This document shows positions 17,351 through 26,448 of a stretch of 64,000 bases of DNA, one piece after another (position 1 is the stretch's first letter; every line of letters starts with the position of its first letter). The notes beneath the pieces are model-generated. The model did not search any database and had not been told where the DNA came from. It worked only from the letters and a program-made list of their open reading frames with translations. The translations under genes and the position numbers were made by a program. This DNA comes from an uncultured bacterium (GTDB lineage Bacteria; Hydrogenedentota; Hydrogenedentia; Hydrogenedentales; CAILVY01): contig CALEDJ010000018.1 in assembly GCA_937951485.1 (NCBI GenBank), positions 40,902 to 104,901 of the forward strand, read 5' to 3'.

Positions 17351-18678
17351 TCAGTGCGCCTGGGCGCATTCCACGAGGACGTGGTGCACAGCCCAATAGG
17401 CGGGCTTTTTCCAGAGCAATTCCACGGTGTCGGGGGTATCGGGGTTGTCGCCAAAGAGGAGGGGCATGTGCACATGGGGATTCCTGCAAACAGGCAGCAG
17501 GTCGGACCTGTCCGTCTTCGCGAAGAAGGGTCCGAGCCAGGAATCGCGGTCGCGCACGCCCCAAAAAGTGACGCCGGAAACCCCCCGCACGGCCAGGCAT
17601 GCGCCAAGCACATCGCGGATGATCTGCGCCTGAAGCGCGAGCGCTTCAGGGGTGGCGACGGGGCGGACGTCCGGCGTGTCGCAGTATTCGCGATACAGGT
17701 CCATGAGGCTGACATCCATCTCGGTGATTTCCACCATAACGCCGCGGTTTGTGAGGCGCTCCGCGAAGTGGCGCAGCCGCCGCGTGAAGCAGGCGGGATC
17801 GCGCCGGTAATGGTCCACGGCGTGGAGGTGCATCTGAACGCCGACGCCGTCAATGAGAGGGCGGCCGCCTTCCTCCAGCGCGCGCAAATGATCGATCAGC
17901 AATTCTGCGCGCCGGAGTTTCCAGCAGATCATGGCATCGAAGACGCCTGGAATCTCCGGACAGGGCGGGTCGCAGGGGGCACGCGGCAAATCCGATTCGT
18001 GAAAATAGTCGTTGTAGAACAGCAGGGCGTCGGGGTCGGCGCGGCGCGCCGCGCGGAAGGCCGCCTCGATAAAGGCAATGCCGCTCTCCCGCTTCCAGGT
18101 GCTTTCCACCAGGCTTTCGGGGCCGAGCGTATGCAGGTTCTCACCCGGCAAGGGCGGCGCATCGGTCAATATCTCATTGATAACGTCCCACTGGTGGATG
18201 CGACCCCGGTAGCGCTGCACAACGTGGGTGATATGGTCCTCCATGCGGTCCAGTAATTCCCGGCCTTGCAGTGCGTCCACCCAAGGCAGGGTCTCCCGCT
18301 GAACCAGCACATGCCCGCGAACCCGCTGGCCGTGCCGCTCCGCGAAGTCCGCCACGCAGTCCGCCCATTCCCAGCGGAAGCGGCCCGGTTCCGGCTGGAT
18401 GTGGACCCATTTGAAGGCGTTTTCCTCGGTGATGGAATTGAATTCCGTCGCCGTGACGCGCTGATATTCCGGGTCCCCTTTCTCCGGCCACAGCGCCCCT
18501 GGCGGTCGCTCCTGGTCCAACCGGTATAAAGCCCGGCTTGCGCCGCAAGCGCGCGCAACGGCATTGCATCGGATGGGTTCTGCGCCAGGGGGGTGGATTC
18601 TCCACACGCGGCCAGGATCAGGCATGCGGGCAGGATTAGACTGCAACGGAACGCATCAGTAAACAGGATTCTTATCAT
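17351..18678 (-). CDS. GH10 endo-beta-1,4-xylanase-like lipoprotein, with apparent frameshift
   Basis: Glycoside hydrolase family 10 domain with both catalytic glutamates: acid/base in WDVINE and nucleophile in VEITEMD. The ATG at 18678 starts MIRILF, followed by a lipoprotein signal (LILPACLILAAC) and LRALAAQAGLYTGW, typical of GH10 N-termini. That frame breaks at a run of four C (18496-18499, + strand). The rest (ALWPEKGDPEYQRVTATEFN onward) continues in another frame to 17351. One extra base in the run would restore a single frame, so this is either a sequencing error or a true frameshift. It starts 10 nt after the upstream glycosyltransferase. The usual substrate is xylan, and the location is the cell envelope. 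Confidence 0.85.
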
Positions 18679-18688
18679 GCTTGCGGCG

Positions 18689-19945
18689 TCATGTTGTGGG
18701 GGCACACTGCTGACGCAGCACGTGCTCCATACAGAGGATATATTCGGCCGCCCTGGCGCGGCGGCTGTAAGCGGCGACCGCGGCGGCGCGGCCGCGTTCA
18801 CCGTATTCCCGCCGCAGTGCCGGGTCTTCCGCCAGCCGCACAATCGCATCGGCGAAGGCGCGCGCATTTTCCGGTTCCACGACAATGCCCGCGCCGGTTG
18901 CTTCGAGCACCGCCTGTGCCTGTCCCCGCGCCCCCAGGATGATTGGTCGGGAGCAGGCCATGATCTCAAACATCTTCGACGGTATATTGAAGCGGAACAC
19001 TTCCAGGTCGCGCAGCGGCACCAGGCAGATGTCGGCCGTGGCGTAGCATTCCGGCATGCGCTCCCTCGGCTGCATGGGGAGAAATATAACATTGTCCAGT
19101 CCCATTTGTTTCGCCCGCGCGATGAGCGCTTCACGTTCCGCGCCGCTGCCGGCAAAGACGAAAAGAATCCGGTCGTGGCCCCGCAGCCGTTCCGCCGCTT
19201 CGAGAATGGTCACCAATCCCTGCGACATGCCGTGCGTGCCGACATACATGACGATGACCCGATCATGCCACCCGTGCTCCACGCGCAGGGGCGTCATGGG
19301 GTCCCGGGGGGCAAAAAACGTCTCATCAATGCCGTTGGTGATGACATGAATCTTCTCTGGGGGGATACCGCGCGCCGCGATGTGATCGCGCGTGGCGGGC
19401 GCCACCGTCACCACGGCCCGCGCCCTCCGGTACATGAACCGCTCCAGCCATGAAAGCAGGGCTATCGCCGCCGGGTTGCGGATGGCGCCCAAATCAATGA
19501 TTTGTTTCGGCCAGAGGTCGCGCACCTCCAGCACAAACGGCCGCCGCTTGAGCAACGATACCACGTAGCCCGCAATGCCGCACAGCATCTGCGGCGAGGT
19601 GGCGACGACCACATCGCATTGGCCCGAAAAAAAAGCCCCGGTGATGATCGCGGAAATCATGAAGGTGATGAAGCACAGGCTGCGCCGGAACACCCCCTGG
19701 TTCGGCGCGGCATAGAGCCAGCAACGCAGCACCTCGATGCCGTCCAGGCACTCGCGATACAGCAGCCTTCCCCGGTATTCCGGCGGCACCTCGCCTGTTG
19801 GGTGGTTCGGCAGCCCGCACACCACCGTCACCGCGTGCCCGGCCTGCACCCAATGGCGCGCATGCTCATGGGTCCGCGCCGCCGGCGCGTTCGACTCCGG
19901 TGGGAAGTATTGACACAGAAATAGAATCCGCACGTGATTATGCAC
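18689..19945 (-). CDS. Glycosyltransferase family 4 (WbuB-like)
   Basis: A 418-aa GT-B fold enzyme that adds a sugar to an envelope polysaccharide or O-antigen precursor. The N-terminal half has ILFLCQYFPPESNAPAARTH and the typical FVLEVRDLWP. The C-terminal half has VMYVGTHGMSQGL, the nucleotide-sugar loop, and the IPSKMFEIMACSRPIILG donor-site segment. The annotated start is GTG; a second GTG four codons later (with AGGAAG upstream) is equally likely. It is co-oriented with the GH10 gene and only 10 nt apart, though the functional link is unclear. Donor and acceptor are not predictable. Confidence 0.88.
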   Translation of the reverse strand: MHNHVRILFLCQYFPPESNAPAARTHEHARHWVQAGHAVTVVCGLPNHPTGEVPPEYRGRLLYRECLDGIEVLRCWLYAAPNQGVFRRSLCFITFMISAIITGAFFSGQCDVVVATSPQMLCGIAGYVVSLLKRRPFVLEVRDLWPKQIIDLGAIRNPAAIALLSWLERFMYRRARAVVTVAPATRDHIAARGIPPEKIHVITNGIDETFFAPRDPMTPLRVEHGWHDRVIVMYVGTHGMSQGLVTILEAAERLRGHDRILFVFAGSGAEREALIARAKQMGLDNVIFLPMQPRERMPECYATADICLVPLRDLEVFRFNIPSKMFEIMACSRPIILGARGQAQAVLEATGAGIVVEPENARAFADAIVRLAEDPALRREYGERGRAAAVAAYSRRARAAEYILCMEHVLRQQCAPTT

Positions 19946-20214
19946 TCTTCCTGCAATGACCGTCCGCCGTGTCGGCGGCGATTTCCAGGATACTATCCCC
20001 CCAATCGCCTCGAATCAACCTGAAGATCGTTCACAAAGACGAGACAGGGATTCGCGATGGTTTCCGCAGGGGCCTTACAATGTACCACATCGGGAGAGAG
20101 AAGGTCATGAAAGAAAGCACACGACGGGAATTCATGCGGCGCGCCGCGGCGTCGGCGGGCGGTGATCCGGCGGCATACCCGTTGGACGGCGGTGATTTGA
20201 TGTCCGTACTCACA

Positions 20215-20704
20215 CAGTCTTGTCCAAAACAGGTTATAGAGGATGGTGAGAGACCATGCCCAGAACCCTTGGAAAATCCTGTTGAATAAAAATGATGTGG
20301 GGGGACTTATCCTATACGCAAACCTCTCCGTGGGAATTTCTGAGGCATCATTGGCCCGTGTACCAAGGTGTCTTGTTTTTGTTTCCCCTCACCCCACCCC
20401 TCTCCCGGAGGGAGAGGGGGTACATGGCGAAACCGGAGGCATGCTGTCGCTCCCTCTCCCGGAGGGAGAGGGGGTACATGGGGAAACCGGAGGCATGCTG
20501 TCGCTCCCTCTCCCGGAGGGAGAGGGGGTACATGGCGAAACCGGAGGCATGCTGTCGCTCCCTCTCCCGGAGGAAGAGGGGGTACATGGCGAAACCGGAG
20601 GCATGCTGTCGCTCCCTCTCCCGGTGGGAGAGGGGTGGGGTGAGGGGAAAGATTAATATGACAAAAGACTTTTCTCAGAAGTCAGAATATTTTGGACACC
20701 ACTG
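20215..20704. mobile_element. Non-autonomous MITE-like element with 54-bp palindromic tandem core
   Basis: A 490-bp insertion flanked by GTACTCACA (20206-20214) and GTGCTCACA (20705-20713), an 8/9 target duplication. The ends are inverted repeats, CAGTCTTGTCCAAAA on the left and the complement of CAGTGGTGTCCAAAA on the right (13/15). The core (20382-20650) is bounded by inverted caps with CCCCTCACCCCACCC and holds the tandem units. No transposase is encoded. A second copy with the same terminal repeat and subterminal blocks begins at 63656. A transposase with 9-bp target duplications would have to act in trans. Confidence 0.75.
20398..20650. repeat. Tandem repeat, 54-bp unit with palindromic head
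   Basis: Four full 54-bp units start at 20398, 20452, 20506 and 20560, with a partial unit at 20614. Each begins with the palindrome CCCTCTCCCGGAGGGAGAGG, followed by a linker that includes GGCATGC. Units are nearly identical, so this is not a CRISPR array. Open frames crossing it are artefacts of the repeat. Confidence 0.9.
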
Positions 20705-21004
20705 GTGCTCACAGAAGACGCCATATCGCCACATGACGCGATTTTCTGGGAAATGAACGACCCGACGGCGGTGCGCCGCGGCCAATGGAAACTGGTCATC
20801 AACGGGCAACTGGTGGAAGGCGTGCCGCCGGAGGATGCGGTGCATCTCGCCGACCTGGGTAGCGCCGAGGGTGAGTGGCGCAATCTTCGCGATGCGCACC
20901 CCGATATCGTCCGCGAATTGCAGGCAATGGCCGAGGCGTGGCGCGCGGCCATCGAAACGCGCTTGAAAGAAGAATGGCAACCGCGTATCCGGGAACTGGC
21001 GTAG

Positions 21005-21460
21005 AGAGAACGCGGAATGCGGAATGGGGGAAAGCATAAAGGGTGATAGCGGCGGGGGATGTGAAAGACAAAACAGTGCGCCACGACAATCCATGTCACT
21101 CCGCTGAAGCATTACTGAATTATCGCCTTTTTGGCGTACGCAAGCCGTGCTTGTGCTTCCTCTTTCGCAGCACCGCAATCTTCAGGTTAACAGATAACCT
21201 TAACGCGCGCGCTGCCTGGAACCCAATCTGCGTCATTGCGAGTGAAACGAAGCATTTCAAAACAACGGCGGCCTCATGATGTCCGAGATTGTTTCGTTGC
21301 GCTCGAAAGGACAATGCCGTACCCGGAATGACTCTGTGTAATCAGTTGAGATGCAGGTATTTCCGGGTGTGCGAACTGCAGAGTGTTTTTTCGATGCTCC
21401 GGGTTGTGGGCGAAGGCCATGTTGGGGTATTGTTGGGAATCACCATGTGGGCGTGAACGC
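21005..21460. other. Intergenic region with REP-like repeats
   Basis: Non-coding stretch between the sulfatase pseudogene and hemW. It holds a GCGGAATGCGGAATG word near 21011, the 16-mer GACAAAACAGTGCGCC (21067-21082, repeated at 25429-25444) and a CGTCATTGCGAGTGAAACGA palindrome-type repeat near 21232 with its partner near 21300. No gene or clear promoter was seen. Confidence 0.6.
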
Positions 21461-22816
21461 ATGATCGCTATCTATGTGCACATTCCTTTCTGCCGCACGC
21501 GATGCCCCTACTGTGATTTCGTGAGCGAGGCCGTCTCGGGCGATCCGCCGCGGAACTATGTTGACGCGATTATCCGAGAGATAAATGAATTCTCCGTTAT
21601 CGCCCGCGGCCGAATAACAAACACGCAATCCGACCAAGCGCCCAGCGCTTCTCATTCCCGCCCCTCTTCCCGCCATTCCCGCGCAAATGGGAATCCATAT
21701 CCCTGTTCCTCCCGTCGCTTCCGCTCCCATGCCCGTTGCGGCCGGCCCCCCGACCGCCCTGGGGCGCCGACCGAAGGTCTCCAATTTTCCCGGCAGCGAA
21801 GGGGTGCAGAACCCGGCACGCTGAAGCGTGAACAACATACTTGGTGCGGGAATGAGGGGATTGTCGCAGGCGCGGGTGGGGTTCGCAGTGTCTTCTTTGG
21901 CGGCGGCACGCCGTCGCTGTTGGCGCCATCGGCGCTGCAACGCATTCTCGATGCCATCCGCAATCACATTGGCCTGAGGCCGGGCGCCGAAATTACGCTG
22001 GAGGCCAACCCCGACGATGTGACGCCGGGCCTGGCGGATGCCTGGCGGGACATGGGCATCAACCGCGTAAGCCTGGGCGTGCAGCATTTTGATGATCGCG
22101 TGCTGCGCTATCTGGGCCGTCGTCACGATGGGGACACGGCGCGGCGCGCCTGCGCCATCATCGCCGAACGATTCGTCAACTGGAATTTGGACCTTATCTT
22201 TGGCGTGCCGCCGCTCGAGGCCTGGGACGAAACCCTCGCCGCGTGCGCGGCCATCGCGCCGCCGCATATCGCCGCCTACGGGCTGACCTACGAGCCGGGC
22301 ACGCCCTTTGAGCGCCGTGCGGGCGATGCCGTCGGTGAAGAAACGTGGCTTGATCTCTATCAGCGGGCGGAGGCCGCGTTCGCCGGCTACGATCATTACG
22401 AAATTTCCAACTATGCCCGGCCGGGTTTCCAATGCGCGCACAATCTGGTCTATTGGCGCAACGAGGAGTACGTCGGATTCGGCACGGGCGCATACTCATT
22501 TCTCGATGGGGTCCGCGCCCGCAATCATCCCGAAACGGCGCAATATCTGGCGCGACCAGGGGAAAAAGCGGAATCGCTGCGTCTGAGTGAACGCGAAATC
22601 CGCATCGAGACGCTGATTCAACACTTCCGCCTGCGGGCGGGGGTGTCCAAGACGTACTACCGGAGTCGCTTTGGCTGCGATGTGCGGGGGGATTTCGGCC
22701 CTCAATGCGATGCCCTGATTCGTCGTGGATTGTTGGAGGAAGATGCCGAATCCATTCGCCCCACCGCGATGGGGTTCCCGCTCAACAATGAAATCGGCCT
22801 TGCCCTTGTGGAGTGA
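21461..22816 (+). CDS. hemW: HemW-like radical SAM haem chaperone with in-frame repeat insertion
   Basis: A 451-aa radical SAM protein of the HemN/HemW family. The [4Fe-4S]/SAM motif is CRTRCPYC (residues 11-18), followed later by VFFGGGTPSLL, the LEANPDD segment and HNLVYWRNEEYVGFGTGA, typical of HemW. HemW is thought to deliver haem to respiratory enzymes. Residues ~48-138 do not belong to the family: they are Arg/Ser/Pro-rich and come from repeat-like DNA inserted in frame. Without them the length (about 361 aa) fits HemW. The ATG at 21461 is the one giving the normal N-terminus; the ribosome site is weak. It converges with the isomerase-like gene. Confidence 0.87.
   Translation: MIAIYVHIPFCRTRCPYCDFVSEAVSGDPPRNYVDAIIREINEFSVIARGRITNTQSDQAPSASHSRPSSRHSRANGNPYPCSSRRFRSHARCGRPPDRPGAPTEGLQFSRQRRGAEPGTLKREQHTWCGNEGIVAGAGGVRSVFFGGGTPSLLAPSALQRILDAIRNHIGLRPGAEITLEANPDDVTPGLADAWRDMGINRVSLGVQHFDDRVLRYLGRRHDGDTARRACAIIAERFVNWNLDLIFGVPPLEAWDETLAACAAIAPPHIAAYGLTYEPGTPFERRAGDAVGEETWLDLYQRAEAAFAGYDHYEISNYARPGFQCAHNLVYWRNEEYVGFGTGAYSFLDGVRARNHPETAQYLARPGEKAESLRLSEREIRIETLIQHFRLRAGVSKTYYRSRFGCDVRGDFGPQCDALIRRGLLEEDAESIRPTAMGFPLNNEIGLALVE
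21602..21874. repeat. Repeat-derived in-frame insertion inside hemW
   Basis: About 273 bp (91 codons) inserted between the conserved INEFSV and GGVRSVFFGGG parts of hemW. It contains CCGCCATTCCCGCGCAAATG, a palindrome of the REP type seen between genes in many bacteria, and a GC-rich inverted stretch. The frame stays open, as in the palindromic elements inserted in Rickettsia genes. Confidence 0.65.
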
Positions 22817-22824
22817 AACATAAT

Positions 22825-22858
22825 CGGACCGATCAGCCGGATCAGACCGATCGGTCCG
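22825..22858. terminator. Bidirectional hairpin between convergent genes
   Basis: CGGACCGATC (22825-22834) and GATCGGTCCG (22849-22858) form a perfect 10-bp stem with a 14-nt loop, just after the hemW stop (22816) and before the stop of the minus-strand gene at 22886. There is no T-run, so termination is inferred from position. Confidence 0.5.
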
Positions 22859-22885
22859 CTGCCATTGCGCCGCAGGATGAATTGC

Positions 22886-23719
22886 TCAGCAGAACTGTTC
22901 CAGGTACCATGCGCCGCGCATGAAGCCTTCCTCGCGGGTCTGCGTGCTGTCTTCGTGTTCGATACTCAGCACGCCGTCGTAGCCGTTGGCGCGCAGATGG
23001 CTCACGTATTCACCCCAGTTGATGTTGCCGAATCCGGGGATGACATAGCGCCACCAGCCATTCGCGTAAATGCCCATGCGGGCGCGCCTGGCCTTGTCCA
23101 CCAGCGTGTCCTTCGCGTGCGTGTGGAAGATGCGGTCCTTGAACATCGAGACCGGCAGCAGGTGGTCGCATTCCTGGTGGTAGAGGTGCGAGGGGTCGTA
23201 GTTCAACCCGAAATTGGCGTCTGGTATTGCCTCGAAGAGCGCCTCGAAGGTGTCAATCCCCTGCAGGCAGGTCTGGAACCAGTTCTCCAGGGCGATGTTG
23301 ATTTTGTGCTTGCGGGCGTGCGCGAGGATCGGCTTGAACGCCTTGGGCAGCACCTTGCGGATGGTGTCCATCTTGCTCATGCCTTCGGCGGGGAATCCGC
23401 TGAGCATGCACACAACGGGCACGCCGAGTTTGACCGCCGCGTCAATGGTCTTTTTCGCCTGCGCCTGCACCTTGCCGACCAGTTTGGGGTTGGTGATGTC
23501 GCAGGTGTAGTAGGCCAGCGAACTGAATTCCAGCATGCGCTCGTCGAGCGCATCCAGAATGGTCTTCACGCGCTTGGGGGTGAGTTTGTCCGGGTCAATG
23601 TGCTTGCCGCCCGGCTGGGTGACGACTTCCAGGCAGGGGATGGACGCCGACTCGGCGAAATCCAGAACGACTTCCAGGTTTTCCGTGGCGAATGGCGCCG
23701 TTAACATGCCGACTTTCAT
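22886..23719 (-). CDS. Sugar phosphate isomerase/epimerase-like TIM-barrel protein
   Basis: A 277-aa protein of the xylose isomerase-like/AP endonuclease 2 superfamily. Typical features are an N-terminal MKVGMLTAPF strand, a metal-binding Glu in NIALENW, LNYDPSHLYHQ, and FHTHAKDT with a late SIEHED. These metal ligands suggest an active sugar isomerase, epimerase or dehydratase. AAGGAG lies 7 nt before the ATG. It is monocistronic between hemW and amtB. The substrate is unknown. Confidence 0.85.
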   Translation of the reverse strand: MKVGMLTAPFATENLEVVLDFAESASIPCLEVVTQPGGKHIDPDKLTPKRVKTILDALDERMLEFSSLAYYTCDITNPKLVGKVQAQAKKTIDAAVKLGVPVVCMLSGFPAEGMSKMDTIRKVLPKAFKPILAHARKHKINIALENWFQTCLQGIDTFEALFEAIPDANFGLNYDPSHLYHQECDHLLPVSMFKDRIFHTHAKDTLVDKARRARMGIYANGWWRYVIPGFGNINWGEYVSHLRANGYDGVLSIEHEDSTQTREEGFMRGAWYLEQFC

Positions 23720-23896
23720 GATGGTGCTCCTTCCGTGGGCGCGTTCCCGCGCGCCAGGTGTTTCCGCGAAAAAGAACGCCGCCGCGTCGGCGGCGTGACG
23801 GCATCATATGCGATCCGGCGGCATTTTCCCAAATACGTGGCGCGCCGCCGGCGATGGGCCGCCGACGGCGCTTCAACAAGGGAATTGAGAAAGAGA

Positions 23897-25312
23897 CTAT
23901 GCGCCCTGTGCCATGCGGTATTCCGAGGTGGTCACGTCTTCCGGATAGGCTTCAATGCCCATTTCGCTCATGTCGAGGCCCAGGTATTCCTCTTCGGCGG
24001 TGACACGCAGGCCGAAGATCGCCTTGGTGATCAGCCACAGGACGAGCGATACGACAACGGTGAATGCACCCACCGCCGCAACGCCGATGGCCTGCACGAT
24101 CAGTTGTGTGATGCCGCCGCCGTAGAACACGCCCGTCTCCAGATTGAACAGCCCCACGGCCAAGGTGCCCCAGATGCCGTTGACCAGATGCACCGACAGT
24201 GCACCCACCGGGTCGTCAATGTGAATCCTGTCGAAACACAGCACCGCCTCCACTACCAGCACGCCCGCGATCAGGCCTATGATCACGCTGCCGAAGACGC
24301 TCACGCCATCGCATGGCGCGGTGATCGCCACCAGTCCCGCCAGACACCCGTTGATCATCATGCTGAGGTCCGGCGTACCTACGCGCAACCACGCATACAA
24401 ACATGCCGCCATCAGGCCCGCCGCCGCCGCCATGGCCGTGGTCACTGCGATATGCGCAATCGCGACAGGGTCCGCCGCCATCGTGCTGCCGGGGTTGAAC
24501 CCGAACCATCCCAGCCAGAGAATCAACCCGCCCAGCGTCGCCATCGCCATGTTATGGCCGGGAATCGGGCTGACGCCGCCATCCTGCTTGTATTTGCCCA
24601 GGCGCGGTCCAAGCAGAACCGCTCCCACCAACCCGGCCCAGCCGCCTACGCTATGCACCACCGTGGACCCGGCAAAGTCGCCGAAACTCGTGCCCATGAT
24701 GTCGCTCAGCCAGCCGCCGCCCCAAATCCAGTGCCCGGTGATGGGATACATGATCGCCACCAGCAACGCGGAGAAGAGAATATACGCCTGGAACTTGATC
24801 CGTTCCGCCACAACGCCGGACACAATGGTCGCGGCCGTCGCTGCAAACACCAACTGGAAAAAGAACTTCGCCTCAAGCGGCACTCCGGCCCAGGAGATCG
24901 CCGAATACACACCCCGATACGCATCCTCGATCGCGGGGCTGTTGTCCGCACCTGCCAGGAAGAAGCCCTTCAACCCCATCAGCGCGAAACCGTCGCCAAA
25001 CATCAGCGCGAAACCCGTCGCCCAGAAGGTGAGGCACGATATCGCGAAGACAATAAAGTTCTTCGCCAGGATGTTTACAGCGTTTTTGGATCGGCAGAAA
25101 CCCGATTCGACGAAGGCGAAGCCCGCGTTCATCCAGAAGACCAGGAATCCCGCGATCATCACCCATACGGTATCCATTATCACTTGGTTCGTGATTATCT
25201 CTTCGTCCGCATCCGATGCCATTGCCGCGCCCGCAGGCGTCAACAACACCAATATCATGGCTGCCACAGCCATGGCGGTTTTACCTTTTGTGACAAGCAA
25301 TAATTTTCTCAT
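23897..25312 (-). CDS. amtB: Ammonium transporter, Amt family
   Basis: A 471-aa inner-membrane ammonium channel. It has an N-terminal signal-like segment ([19 protein letters not shown]) and then 11 predicted membrane spans with family motifs: [39 protein letters not shown] and GWFGFNPGS. The pore His pair can be placed in TVVHSVGG and VHLVNGIWG. The hydrophilic C-tail (about 35 residues, with [13 protein letters not shown]) is typical of Amt proteins that bind a PII regulator. No glnK is adjacent in this window. Confidence 0.96.
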   Translation of the reverse strand: MRKLLLVTKGKTAMAVAAMILVLLTPAGAAMASDADEEIITNQVIMDTVWVMIAGFLVFWMNAGFAFVESGFCRSKNAVNILAKNFIVFAISCLTFWATGFALMFGDGFALMGLKGFFLAGADNSPAIEDAYRGVYSAISWAGVPLEAKFFFQLVFAATAATIVSGVVAERIKFQAYILFSALLVAIMYPITGHWIWGGGWLSDIMGTSFGDFAGSTVVHSVGGWAGLVGAVLLGPRLGKYKQDGGVSPIPGHNMAMATLGGLILWLGWFGFNPGSTMAADPVAIAHIAVTTAMAAAAGLMAACLYAWLRVGTPDLSMMINGCLAGLVAITAPCDGVSVFGSVIIGLIAGVLVVEAVLCFDRIHIDDPVGALSVHLVNGIWGTLAVGLFNLETGVFYGGGITQLIVQAIGVAAVGAFTVVVSLVLWLITKAIFGLRVTAEEEYLGLDMSEMGIEAYPEDVTTSEYRMAQGA

Positions 25313-25648
25313 GCTGCGCTGCGCTCCTTCGTTTCTCGCGTATGGATCTTCCGCCTTGTCCGGACCCGAGACAGTCCTTCAGGTAGGGCGCAATGATTGT
25401 GCCAAAAGAGTCCCAATCCTTTGGGAATGACAAAACAGTGCGCCGGAAATTCGCGTAAGATGCTTTTTCACAAAGAGATAGAAAGAGAATGCAATTTTTG
25501 ATTACAAGGGCAAAACACATGCGAGGCAGCCCCAAACAGGGGGTTCAATCTCGATTGGGAAAATCAAAGCATACGATTCTGTATGATTTTGAACGTCAAG
25601 ACCACGCAGCCGTAGTTTTTCCCGGAGGTGCGGCTGATCACAGGGGGG
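25313..25648. other. Intergenic region upstream of amtB
   Basis: 336 bp between amtB (minus) and the HAD phosphatase stop. It should contain the amtB promoter, but I see no convincing sigma-70 or sigma-54 boxes. It carries the 16-mer GACAAAACAGTGCGCC (25429-25444), shared with 21067-21082, within a repeat-like context (CTTTGGGAATGACAAAACAG). Confidence 0.5.
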
Positions 25649-26410
25649 CTAAACAGATATGACGCCCACCGACGGCAGGATGTGGGTCGGGCGGTAGGGG
25701 AAGGCGTCCACCATCTCGCGGCTGGTGACGCCGGTGAGCACGAGGATGGTTTCCAGGCCGGACTCGACGCCGGCGATGATGTCCGTGTCCATGCGGTCGC
25801 CGACCATGACGGTGTTTTCGGAGTGAACGCCGAGGTATTTCAGGGCGCTGCGCATCATGAAGGGATTGGGTTTGCCGATGAAGAACGGCGCTCGGCCCGT
25901 GGCCTTTTCGATCAACGCGGCCATCGCGCCGCAGGCAGGCACGATCCCGTCCTCTGTCGGCCCGGCGGGGTCGGGATTCGTGGCCACGAAACGCGCTCCG
26001 TCGGCCACGAGCCGGATGGCGCGGGTCACCGCCTCGAAACTGTAGGAATGGGTTTCCCCCAGCACGACATAGTCCGGGCGCTGATCCGTAATGACGTAGC
26101 CCGCCTGGTGGATGGCGCTGGTCAGGCCGCTTTCTCCGATGACATACGCGGAACCGCCGGGTTTCTGCGTCTGGAGAAACATGGCGGTCGCCATCGCCGA
26201 CGAGAAAATGTGATCCGGCGTGATGTCCAGGCCGATCAGGCGCAAGCGGTGTGATAAGTCGCCGGGAGTGAACAGCGGATTATTGGTCAGGACGAGGAAA
26301 CGCGCATCCTTCTCCCGCAATTGCCGCAGAAACCCCGGCGCTTCGGGGATCACCGTGCGCCCCCGCACCAGCACGCCGTCCATGTCAATCAGGTAGTTCT
26401 TTGTACTCAT
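25649..26410 (-). CDS. HAD superfamily IIA phosphatase (NagD-like)
   Basis: A 253-aa hydrolase. Motif I is [11 protein letters not shown] (nucleophile Asp), motif II VLTNNP, motif III lysine in IGKPNPFMM and motif [12 protein letters not shown]. The C2-type cap between motifs II and III marks subfamily IIA, which acts on small phosphoesters such as sugar or nucleotide phosphates. The ATG at 26410 (MSTKNYLID) fits the family and has GGAA 5 nt upstream; the in-frame ATG 14 codons earlier is less likely. It lies 38 nt downstream of manC, so the two may be co-transcribed. Confidence 0.9.
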   Translation of the reverse strand: MSTKNYLIDMDGVLVRGRTVIPEAPGFLRQLREKDARFLVLTNNPLFTPGDLSHRLRLIGLDITPDHIFSSAMATAMFLQTQKPGGSAYVIGESGLTSAIHQAGYVITDQRPDYVVLGETHSYSFEAVTRAIRLVADGARFVATNPDPAGPTEDGIVPACGAMAALIEKATGRAPFFIGKPNPFMMRSALKYLGVHSENTVMVGDRMDTDIIAGVESGLETILVLTGVTSREMVDAFPYRPTHILPSVGVISV

Positions 26411-26448
26411 GTCGTTCCATTCATTTGCTGCCGCGCTCGCTTTGCGCA

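Larger units (their letters stand above)
20107..21004 (+). pseudogene. Sulfatase pseudogene (internally deleted, interrupted by an element)
   Basis: It starts MKESTRREFMRRAAAS, a Tat signal as in sulfatases, then jumps to C-terminal sulfatase sequence (YPLDGGDLMSVLT). A 490-bp insertion (20215-20704) separates this from the C-terminal end (ISPHDAIFWEM, then AVRRGQWKLVINGQ, VHLADLGS and WRNLRDAHPD). Removing the insertion and one copy of the 9-bp duplication restores the frame exactly (VLT-EDAIS). About 350 residues including the active site are missing, so the gene was also deleted internally. It is not functional. Confidence 0.75.

Noticed and set aside
20398..20650. CRISPR-like array (regularly spaced palindromic repeats)
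   Set aside because: The spacers are identical between units, the period is a fixed 54 bp with no unique spacers, and no cas genes are present. It is a tandem repeat inside a MITE-like element.
23897..25648. A glnK gene next to amtB
   Set aside because: No PII-like frame exists on either side of amtB in this window; the neighbours are an isomerase-like gene and a HAD phosphatase.
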